From: Micropterix aruncella
Lineage: Eukaryota; Arthropoda; Insecta; Lepidoptera; Micropterigidae
Assembly (NCBI GenBank): GCA_944548615.1
Contig: OX155979.1
Location: 12,329,766-12,393,765, forward strand
Reading direction: 5' to 3'
DNA: 64,000 bases
Shown here one piece after another: positions 23,901 through 35,900 of the stretch. The notes beneath the pieces were generated by a model, which was given only the letters and a program-made list of their open reading frames with translations, did not search any database and was not told the DNA's origin. Position numbers and translations under genes: made by a program. Position 1 is the stretch's first letter. Every line of letters starts with the position of its first letter.

Positions 23901-26900
23901 AATTGAACGCAAACATGCTTTCCAACTCTGGGCAGTCGTAGTGTTGCCTCAGTATTTTGTATGTCTCCATGAGATCTCCTCTGTGTCTCCGTTGCTCCAG
24001 AGTTGTCAGTTTGAGGATTGTTAATCTATGTTCATAGGGTGTTTTTCTTAGGGTTTTTGGTAGTTTTGTCGCTCCACGTTTCGTATACTTTCGAGCAGGT
24101 TGATGTCCTTGGCAAAATAAGGATTCCAGATTTGAAAACCATACTCGATCAGAGGACGAATGTAGGTTTTGTAAATTTTTAGAAATGTCGGTATTGTCAA
24201 TACTTGAAAAGCTTTCTTTACCAAATATAGAAGTGAGTTTGCCTGTTTGCCCATTTCATGGTCAAAATATGTATTTTTATCTTCCCCTCCTTTTAAAACT
24301 TTAGCATCCTTATAGGTGTTAGATTATTTTGGTGTGGCAAATCCTGTGCCCACAAAGAGTTAAGTGAGTATGATACGACCAAATCTGGTTCTGAAACAAT
24401 TATCCGTTGAGTATGATACGACCAGATCTGGTTCTGCGTTTTTTTCACTTCTTTGACGTTCTCATATTTATTCATAATTATCTAATTGTTTTACAAAATG
24501 ATATTTCAATATTCTATATTCGAAATTTCAATGCAATCATTGTGCAGTTGTTCTTTTTATGATTGGTATAGTAGTTTCGTAGTTATAGTACTTTAAGGTC
24601 GATGTCGCCGAAAATCCTGCAAAAGAGACAGATGCATCCATGAAAATACCCATTTACTCCAAGGGATATATTTCTTTTTATCCTCTTTTATTCTATTTGC
24701 CATACTCTTTATATAGGTTAAGTTATATAGCAACTACTCGCAAATAATGTTCATACGTATAGGTTAGCTCTAAAATATTGCCCTCGCCTTTTCTTAAGGC
24801 GACGACTATTGTGAACGGCTTCGGGCGATTGGGCGGAGCCAACGCGTGATAAGAGAACTGGAATCGCCGCGCGGCCGATAGCGGCTTGTAGAGTGACCAT
24901 ACATACGAAAATAGTGTACGTTCAAGATTCTAAGGTATTAAATAAATAAAAGTACGTAATGTGAAATAATAATCGGATTTGTATTGTAATCATTCTCTTA
25001 TTGTTTGAAAATTTGGTAAACAAGAATTACGTAATTACGTAAACAAAAACGCCCGCAATTAGCAAAAAAACATAGGATAAAGGTAATGAAAAACATAGGA
25101 TAATGAACTAGTCGATCCTAGGCATACGAGGAATATGATCATTAGAGACCCCTCTTATATAGTTAGTGCTATACAGGGGCGCAAATAGAAAAGGGATGAG
25201 GAAAAAAAACAAGAAACGAAAAATGACGATTTTGAATGAAGTCAATAAAGACGAAGACAAGCTTCGTAATCAAAGTCCTGGTATAGTTGCTGAATCGGCA
25301 AAAGGTGTTGTGGCGCTGCGTATATTAAATTGTTCATTTCTATGCTTCTTTTAAATCCTTCTACCAAGATGGTGGATTCCATTCCGGTTGATGGACCTGA
25401 AAATGTAATTGACGTAAATGATAAATAAAATTGTTTTAAATATGAAATATATTGTGGTAATAATTGCTATTTCAAATACCAGAATAATTTTTGTAGCAAT
25501 CATGCTCCTTAGGCGTGACATATTTCTTCGAAGCTTGGGCGCATATGCAGCAGTATTTATTTTTGACAGCCATAAAGAGAATTTTCCCGGTTCTTTTCCC
25601 TATTATTGCAGCTGCGCCTGATAAGGCTGAGTAATTTTTCCTATAAGACCTTTTTCCCCAGCAGCCATCGGCTATAACGTCAATAAATGGTATGCCGTTG
25701 TCAGTAACTTTATCATCATCAAAAGCCAATCTACGTTCTTCTTTAGCGGCTTCATTCATCGACTGGGTTGTTTCTTTTTCCCAAACTTTGTTTATAGTTT
25801 TCAATCTTTTATTAAATATTGTATATGATATTTGGGGCAAGTCCATTGCGGCTAATAATTCATTTAGCTGTGAATGGCCACAACCTATTGCTATTGCGCC
25901 CGCAACTGTGTTAATATTTATGTGAGTTTCAGGGTTATTGCAACAAATGACAAAGGTTTCATTACACATCTTACATTTTAGTTTTAAATTCGAAAGTAGC
26001 CCCAATTTACGTTCAGATATTATTTCTATTGATTTCAAACCACAGTCTATACTCCCATGTGAAGATATTTGTTGAAGCTCTTTAAAAAACTGTGTTATAT
26101 TCAATATTCGCATTCCATTGACTACTTCTCCATTCTCTCTGAAAAGAAAATACACCTAATAAGAATTCTGTAATTGACATTGTCGGTTTTCTACAAACAA
26201 AACATATGATAGGTACAACAGAAAGCTATGCGCAAGTTATGCTGATGTCCCAGTAATAATAATTATGCTTTGACCTGTCAGAGAATGACTTCTCATTTTC
26301 TGTACCAATATGCAAGGCTTCCTCCTCAGCAATTGTTGTTTCGTTCACTTCAGATCTACACATAGATAAACAATGATATTAGGTATAGTTATACCTGCAA
26401 AAACAATGTAAGGGTCGTTTTTCTACGAGTGCTGAGTTTGAATATCAAGCAAACCATGAATGCTATAATGGAATCCTTAGCTAAGTCCAATTTCGAAATT
26501 TTAATTCGAATTCCGAAATTATCGAAATTTAACCGAAATTCCGAATTTCAAATGCCAAAATGTCAAGTGTGAAATTCGAACTTGAATGTTAAGTTCGTAA
26601 TTCGAAGTAGAATGTCAAGTTCGAAATTCGAAGTAAAATGTCAAGTTCGAAATTCGAAGTAGAATTTCAAGTTCGAAATTCGTAGTAGAATGTCAAGTTC
26701 GAAATTCGAAGTAAAATGTCAACTTCGAAATTCGAAGTAGAATTTCAAGTTTGAAATTCATAGTAGAATGTCAAGTTCGAAATTCAAAGCACAATTTCAA
26801 GTTTGAAATTGGAAGTAGCATTTCAAGTTTAAAAACTGACAAATTAAAAAAAATACTGTCTTTACCTACAGCGTTACAAAGTCAGTCAGTGAGTCAGTGA

Positions 26901-29900
26901 TGCGCGTAACTATGTTATAAGTAGGTTTATTATTATTACTACTAAATTTTTGCCTAAAACCCATAATTATCTTTTTGCAACAAAAACAACCCCCTCCAAA
27001 CAAAGTATAATTTACGTCATACTACGAAAACCCGAATTAAATTTTGTCGCTTTACGAATGAATTTAGTAAACCGATGGTTCAACTTATATTTGTACTTTT
27101 ACTTGCAGGTTTCATATAGAAATCGGCCGTAAATCGATTTTCAAATTCAATATTCAAATTTGATATTTGATTTCAAAATAATATTCTGATTCCGACAGTT
27201 CTGATAAAACTTTCAAGTTCTGATAAAACATAATTATTGTTCGAATTACACTAAAATCAAAATATTAAATTAGGTATGCATTTACCTGTGAGCATTACCT
27301 TTTGATGTAGTTTTGTTTACCTACACTGTTTACTCACCTCGTCTGTGAATTTACATCTTCAGAATTAGTGTTGTTTCGTATTCGCCTAAAATAAAAACAG
27401 TAATCACGTCAGTTTATAAAATAAAAGAAGTAATTTATTTTATGTGTTAATTAGTTAAATTGTTGCACGAATCCTATTCGTGTGGTCACCCCAATTTGAC
27501 GTCAGGCAAAAAGCATCAGAGTAGACAAATGGTAATAATATACACGTAATAATATACTAAAACACGTTACTTACTTTAATAATCTATTTTTCTCTAATAT
27601 ACTGTGTTTAAGTTTTAAAATTTTTGAGTTTCTGGCCATTTTGTTTTTAATTATCGTAATTTATCTCGTTCGGAGCGCAGCGTCAGCATCCACCCGTGAC
27701 AGTGGTCGCGGTCATACTGACTCTCGTCGCCGGCGAGGCCCGCTTTATAACTCGCGCACCAATTTTGTTCGAATAAGCAAAATCGGATATTATTCTTTGA
27801 CTTTTCGAAAAAATTCACAGATAAGAAGATAGATAATTAAATTATCTTTAAAATGGTGCAGGTTTCATAATAATACACTAGATAGTATTTGCGTAATTCT
27901 CGTGTTTGTGTTCGGTTAGACCTCATTTCCCAAATTAATTACACTATGTAATATAAACAAAATCTAAAATATTCACAGATTAGAATATTAGGTAAATGCT
28001 CTTGTTTAACATATATTTTTTTTGAATCGTAAGCAGTACTCGTTTAGACGTAATTATCAGTTTAAAATCATTAAAGTCGTATATCAGCGCCTTAAGAATA
28101 AAGCATTTTATTATTATTATTATTGATATCAGCACAGCTGTACCATCCCATAAGTATCTTGTAGGTCTCGCTCGAGTCCCTTTGCTTTCTGCATTCCTTC
28201 AATGTGGTGAGTGCTAGAGAGACTAAACTAAGACTCCTGCAGTGTACAATAAATAAATACAAACGGAGCTGCCATGGAATTCACCGACCGGAGTCGGGCC
28301 CATCATAATACTATTTTTTTACACTTCTGGGGGGTGAGCAGTGGATTCCGGACTTACGAACCGGCTGTGGTAGGTTTAGGACAGCTGTCTTGCCACATGT
28401 GAGCGTTCACCTTACCACCCATTCACTCCCCCTTGGAAGCCATAGAATTTGAGATGCGCAAATCGCAGTTTTAGATAATTTTTCTAAGAAAGAGTTGATT
28501 ATTTTTCTGGAAAGGCCAAGATCTTTAAAGAGGTGAAATAGAGATTTAGCTGGCAGGCCACGAGCGCCAACTTCCACCGCGTGAAGGTGAACAGTGAAGC
28601 CGTTCCGGGTTACGGCATTTGCAAGATCATGGTATTTATTTAATTTGTACTCGTGGTCTTTTGGGATATTTGATTCCCATGGAACAGTTAATTCTACAAT
28701 AAGAGCCACCTTCCGAGATACAGAGTAAAGAGTTATATCTGGACGGAGGGCTGTGCATCCGAGACTTTCAGGGAATTTATACTGCTTAGAGACCGAATCA
28801 ACCTCCAGAATCCAATCTGTAGCTTTCTCGATTATTGAGAAAGGTTTTGTAGTTAAATGTTTTTTGCCTTTAGAGCCATCCCGCACAATCTGTATTGGGG
28901 GTTTGGAGGATACTGTCAAACCCTTGTTGGCACGAGCCACTGAGAGACTAATTACCTCGCGAATAACAGCGAGAACTTTGTCATGGCGGTAAGTGTACCG
29001 TCCTTGATCTAAGGCCACCTTGCAGCCAGCTAGAATGTGTCTAGCTGTGCAAGGGGTATTGCTACAGAGGGGACAAGAACTATCCTCGGCAAAGCTCCAA
29101 CGAGCGAGGTTACTGGGGTCTGGAAGTGTATGCTGAAAGGCATTCAAATAAAATTTCAGCATCTCTGGCGTCCAGTCATAGAGCATTACCTTCCAGTGCA
29201 TTGGAGGCGGAATGCAAAAGTCCCCAATTGTTGTCCAATCATTCTGGCATTGAAGGCCAATAGCATGAGCCATACTCTTGCTGTCGTAATCTCCCCGCAA
29301 AAGAGACTTCTTCAAGTCCACGTCGCTCGTGGACTTGAAGAAGTCTTGGACTTGAAGAAGTTAAATAGATTTCCTTAATCCGTAGACTATCCTCGGAATA
29401 CTAAGTCCGCGTATTATCTATTAATTCGGGTATTAAAGCAATGGTATTAATAAACCAGATTTAAACCTAGACTAGTTAGTCGGCGGATTAGAGTGAAAAT
29501 ATTTTTTTCCATATAGTAACACTGTCATATTCGGTTCGTTATGTTGTCAACTTGGCTAGACTCAAGTCTCAGCTGTCATTGGAACTGCGACATAGCCTCG
29601 ATTCGCAATACCTCTGATGCCTCGGCTGCTTGGTAAAATGAAAGAATATTTATGCACTTACTAATTCTTTATTTATTATTAACCCCTCCTGTTGCGAGGT
29701 AAAAACTCACCTATCACTTTTGCGCGCGACATATTCGGGCAAAAAATCGACGCGAGTCAACGGCCTTGAGAAAAACGATCATAACTTATAAAGCACTAAA
29801 CGTATTTAAAAAAGATAAAGATAAAAATGATCGCATTGAAATTTGACATATAAAACATTATAACCTTATCTCGTAAAACAATTAAGATAATAATGAATAA

Positions 29901-32900
29901 ATATTACAAAATTGGCAAACTGAAAAAACTCGCCTATAAAATCATTTCGATTTTTTTGTCACAAAATACGTAAAATATGCAAAAATTGTAAATACAGTTA
30001 TGTTCTTTATTAAATGCTTTACCAAAACGATATTTTTTTTTTACTTATTTGCATACAAAAATATTTATTTATTCAGCCAAGAAAAATTTTATGTATTCTC
30101 GTAAAAAAAAATTTTTTTAATTTTTAATTTGTGACTACTTATGGTATTTTTTTATATGAAATTCTTTCAAAATAACTTTATTACTACATCACACTTCTTA
30201 GAAATCACACCAGAACTTTGAGCTTTGTCTGATATTATAGAAAAATCTAAAGTTTTGAGAGTTTCCGCGTCCGAACTTAATAATAAACTTTGAATGCCCA
30301 TAATATAAAATTCGTTAGATTTTTTCAATTATATTGTCTTATTATATGTCTAGTAACTAATTACTATACTCCAAAGAGTCACATTTCATCGAAAAACTAT
30401 GGAAAATCGCACTTTATTCTCTCATAGTAATTATCAAAAGAAGTTTCTTTGCGCGATTCAATTTACAAAGCAAGATATAATTTTCAAAATACGCCTAATT
30501 ATGTGATAACTTAGGATGTAAATGAAACAATACTTATTTTGTTAGTAAATTAAAGCGACATTACGTCATATTTCGCAATATATCGGGATATTTCATAAAC
30601 ATTACAAAATAATAACAACCATTTTTTCGCGAGCCGTTTGTTGTTGCCGAAGTGTTTTCTTTGAAAATTCGTGAAAAACAGCAAATGGATTATCTCAATT
30701 GACTAATACTTATGCTTAAACTACTTAAAAATGGAAATTACTCACTTTTATCCAGTAAACACTGCACTTTTATCCACAAAACACTACACAAAACAACCAT
30801 TTCGCGGAACTATACGCCGCCGCGGCGCGGCGGCGGTGGCCGATCGAGACTGTTGTTTTGACGTCTATGCTGACTTTTTAAATCGGCGATCGATTTTATC
30901 GTCGTTGGCCGGCGAATTAAAGATTATTCGGCCATGTCGTTCCGCGGTCAGAAAGCATTAAGTACGACGTTTCGAATCGTAAATTGCATTTTTCGCAGCG
31001 GCGAGCGCGATGTCCCGTAGCGGATGTTACGGATTGTAGGCGGCCGCCATACATGTCCCCAAATGGATGTTACATGCTGAGCGGGTTAAGGGCAACCATA
31101 ACCTTGTTGACCAAAAAGTTTTATCTATTGACATAGTTTTGTCCAGCTTCTCCGCCGACTCTTGGGATGCAAAGATGGGTACAGTCGATAACCTAGGTCT
31201 GCGCATTAAGCTTGAATCTGAAAGTAAAACGCAATAACAGATTACTATAAAGTATAAAAATATATAGAAAGAAACAAATTACAGAGATACTAACCTCATT
31301 ACAACCAACTGATTGCCGCGGCGTCTTGCAGCTCGGGCTTCACGTATCCACCTTTTTTATCGCCTCGAACCTCAGGACGTACCATATTATGTTTTATTAT
31401 GTTAATATGTTTCATTCTAACCCTTGGAGTAAATGGGTATTTTCATGGATGCATCAGGAAAGAGCCTTATGAAAACCGCTTGGATGCACTGGGTCTTACT
31501 ACACTTGAGCAAAGAAGACAAAGAGGGGACCTCATCGAGACGTTTAAGATTCTGAATGGTCATTATGATGTAGCCAACCTTAATGCAATGTACACAATGA
31601 ACACCAACGAGAAACTCCGTGGACATTCCTTAAAACTAAACCGAAACAGTTTTAGTTCCAACCCAAGAAAGTACTTTTTGACTAACCGAGTGGTGGACTC
31701 TTGGAACAAACTTCCACAAGAAGTGATAAGTGCTATCTCAGTGAATGGTTTTAAAAATCTACTAGACAAACATTTAGTAAAAATGGCAATTAAAAAGTGT
31801 AAGGAATAAAATAAAATAAAGACAAACAGTGCACTCAACATGTGAAGTACACGCATCAGCTGCAAAAGCTGCTAGTGTATATAAATAAATAATAATAATA
31901 ATAATAATCTGTCTCTTTTGCAGGATTTTCGGCGACATCGACCTTAAAGTACTATAACTACGAAACTACTACACCAATCATAAAAAGAACAACTGCACAA
32001 TGATTGCATTGAAATTTCGAATATAGAATATTGAAATATCATTTTGTAAAACAATTAGATAATTATGAATAAATATGAGAACGTCAAAGAAGTGAAAAAA
32101 ACGCGGAACCAGATCTGGTCGTATCATACTCAACGGATAATTGTTTCACAACCAGATTTGGTCGTATCATACTCAACGGGTTAATATGTTTTATTTTAAT
32201 TATGGGTACAGTGGTTTGCCAGTAATTAATGTTTTGGTGAGACAGTGTCATCATTCAATTTTTTTACTAATTTTTACTAAAATTTTTTGGGACATCAACT
32301 TGTCAATCGGCTGAGGGGCCGAGGCCTGAAGGGTTAAAGATTATCATGCGAAAGCCGTATCGTTATCCTTCGGAAAATCTTTTCAATGAATATAATTTAT
32401 TGGATACTAGGCAACTATATTTATAAACATCACTATCATATATTAAGTTAAATCAGATAAACATTTTTTCACAAAATACCCTATCAACGAGGTATTCCGA
32501 AGATAGTAATATGATAGTACCCAGAAGGTATACTACTATTGGTCAGCGCACCTATACATTCATTGCCCCAAGGTTTTTCAATTCTCTTCCTGGCGACATA
32601 AAATCGGCACAAAATAAGACCTACTTTAAAAGGCTGCTTAGAAACTGGCTCGTAAAAGAGGGAAGACAAGGAATTTTAAAAATATTCGATATTATAATCT
32701 AACCCGGACATTTTAATATTTTGAATCTAATATTATATTATGTTATATTATTATTATTTTATTTATTATTAAAATTCTTATTATTTTGTATTAACGTATA
32801 TTAAGAGATAATTAGTTTTAGTTTTAACACTATTTTATCTTAGTTATAAGTAAAATGCAGGACTATTTTGTTTAAATTCTTATTCTAATTTTTGCTATTT

Positions 32901-35900
32901 TAAATTGTTTTGTTTTTTTTTTCTGATTTGAATTTATTTGCTGTCATTTTAATTTTCCACTTCTATCTTTAATTTAAGTATTTAGTCATTTTTAATATGG
33001 TTTTGCAATTCTATTATGTTGTGCATACATGGAATATATGCCATTTTTATAAACACGGTACTGTTGCAAGCACATTCAAAAATAAATGTTTACCTTAGAA
33101 CAGGTCCCGGCCTAGTTAGGTGACGTTGTCGCTAGACTATGCGATGTATTCTTTTTTCTGCTTTTGATTAAATTTTTGTAAGTATTTTTATGCATAATTC
33201 CTACGCTGAAATTGTTTACTGTTATTTTTTAAATATTTTCATTACTTAAATAAATAAAATGTTTTACAGCGTTAGTATCATTGTTTAATAGCCACACCTC
33301 GTATGTTCCTCGTGTCGATGGATGGAGAGGCGGTTGTCGAATGTCACACCGATGTGTGAGTTCGGCGATGCGCCCGATGACATCAGCTCCTATTGCATAT
33401 CTGCGTATGACAGATATACAGTTCGATAGTACGACATCGGCGCCCACTATATCGTTTTCTTTTGCGTTGCAGGCGAGGAAAATGAATGAAGTAAACCGAG
33501 TACCTGAAGTCGACAATAGTACAAAAGAAACGTTGCCTATGAGCATAGTCACGGTGGAAGCGAAGCTCAGGAAGAATAAGAGCGAGTCGAGTCTGGATAG
33601 TCCGGATTTGGAAGTATCGCGATACATGGATAAGCAGAAACGAGCGTTCTACGACAGCAATTCGAGTCTGGACGTGTCGGGCAGTTCCGTGGAGTCGTTA
33701 AACTGTTCCGATATACAGTCCAAGAAGCCCGAGTCGCCGCCCGCTTCCCGGAACTCGCAGGAGCCCGCCGACTCTGGCTTCCGGCGCCCGGAGAAAGCGG
33801 TCGAAAACGCCCAGGAATCGGCCTCTTCCAATGAGGGCACCCTCACCTACAACTCGCCCGAGGCGGAGAAGCCGAAGCGGACCTCGAGTCTCCTGGACGT
33901 GCCGTCGATGAGCGCAAACCGGGTGCGGAAGATATCTTTCGTCGCTCCGTCTCCGAGTTTCAGCAGCGCTTTGCTTCAGACGCAGAACAAAGCCGACGCG
34001 GAAGACTCCGCGGAGGCCAAGGGACCCTCCAACCTTGAAAAGCTGCTCAGCCTCTTCCAGCACCCCAGCAGCTTGTTCACCAAATCGGCCATCGCCGATG
34101 ATATTCAAGGTAACCTAACGTTTAAAAAAACTAATATAATCCACGTAGGCAGACTCGACTTTGACGAGGAGGTCTGCCGACGAATCGCGCCATTCGAGAA
34201 ACTACACCGTATCTTCTCATCACAAATACTGCAAAGCCTCGAGACGAAAGCGCAGTATACCGACCGGTAGCTTTACTCTCGAGCTATAGGGCATTGCGGG
34301 AAGAGTGTGCGAGGAATGTTAGCATTACGCGCAGGTAAAGGCTGACGACATTTTCGAACGTTTGGGTATCTGCATAGGTCCAGTAGCGGGACATAGTTAG
34401 TTAGTTAGTTTGTCTGGGCTATTTCCCGCACTTGGCCTCTCGATTGGGCCATTGTGCGTGGTTCATGTTTCTATTTATGTTACTCTAGCCAACCCAGACT
34501 GTCCCAGAAGGTTAGCAGCCTGTTTGGGTTGCTACAGGCCTTCGGTACAGATACTGGAGATTGTAGTATTCTTGCCCGTTGCTCTGCCACGCTCCTGCAT
34601 TCCATGAGCACATGCTGTGGCGTTTCTTCTTCCTCCATGCATCCTCTGCATAGAGGGCTATCTGTCACACCTATGGTAAACGGGTGTTTGTTTAGGGGAC
34701 AGTGGCCTGTCATAGTACCTATGACTTTACGGATTTTGTCCCTTTTTAATCTGGTGAGGTTGCGGGCAAGTTTTTTAGGCGCTTCCGGAACCGCGTTCTT
34801 TGTTTGCCTGCATCCTGCGTTTTTTTCCATTTAGACCCTATTGTATAGTTTATATTAAAAGAATGCTTTGTCATAGGTGGCGCTAAGGCTGACTCGGCCG
34901 TGAGCGGCTTCTGGTCGTGGGGCCTGACCTCGCACCTGCAGACGTCGGCCTCCTCATCGCGGGCCGACACTCCGGAGCGACTTCGCACCGCGCAGAGCGT
35001 GGACCGGCCCATCCCCGTCGCGGAGGAGGCGCCCTCGCATCCGCCCACAGTACAAAACGACATACTCTTCGGCATAGCCGAGGATATGAAGAAGGTTGAT
35101 CTCAATAGTGTAGACGATAAGTTAGGCGCGAGTGTCGCGCGACCGAGGACTTTCGCTTCGGTTCTGAAAGAGGACGATGTGGCGGAGCGCGTTCCCGCAA
35201 GCGTCGACGCGGGCGATCCCGCCGATGACCTGCCGAGCCGCGTTCTGATCGGGATCAAGGAGAACATCAGCCCGGAGAACACGGTCACCAAAAGCACGTC
35301 CAACGCGCTGATAATGAGCGAGTGTCGAGCCGCTTGGGACGCGACCGACGCGCATTCGGACAGCGGGAGCGTCGATATTGCGAAAGACGCGCTCGTTTTA
35401 CTATCCGACGAAAAGGCCGTGTTGAAAAAGGCGTCGTCCGCCGAAGGGATTATAGAAACGACCAGCGTCGACCCGAAAACGGTGAAATTTACCCCGACCG
35501 ACGATTCGTTCGAAACGAATTCCGATTCGGTGTTCGAGTTGCCGACGCGGCCGATGCAGGCGCCGAAACGCGCGAACCGCAAAGGCCGCTCCCCGTCCAA
35601 GTCCCCGTTCGACCAGCGCGCGTCCGGCTCCAGCCCGAAGAGCCTCCCGGATACGTTCACTCTAAAAAACCGCTATCACGATACGCTGCCGAAGACGAAG
35701 AAGGTGAGCACGCTGGGCAAGATGGCGCGCGATTCTTTATACGCTCTCAACATGACGGAGGAGGATATTGCCGAGTTTCGGCATTCGAGCCGCCTGACGT
35801 CGGTCGAGAGCTTGCGATCGCTGGAGTCCGTGTCCGAGGATGCGCGGCTTCGCACGTCTCAAGAAAGCCTCATGTCTCTCGATTCCATCTCGGAAGACGG

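Noticed and set aside
26551..26840. Regular repeats resembling a CRISPR array
   Set aside because: Units are contiguous with no unique spacers, degenerate, and the DNA is eukaryotic; it is a tandem satellite.
33281..33472. Upstream extension of the 33473 exon as a gene start
   Set aside because: Frame is open, but a strong acceptor and phase match to 18096 favour splicing; the upstream part resembles antisense LINE coding.
34746..35660. 304-codon - strand ORF opposite the last PPP1R37 exon
   Set aside because: Shadow of the GC-rich coding exon; the + frame has splice phase support and family features.
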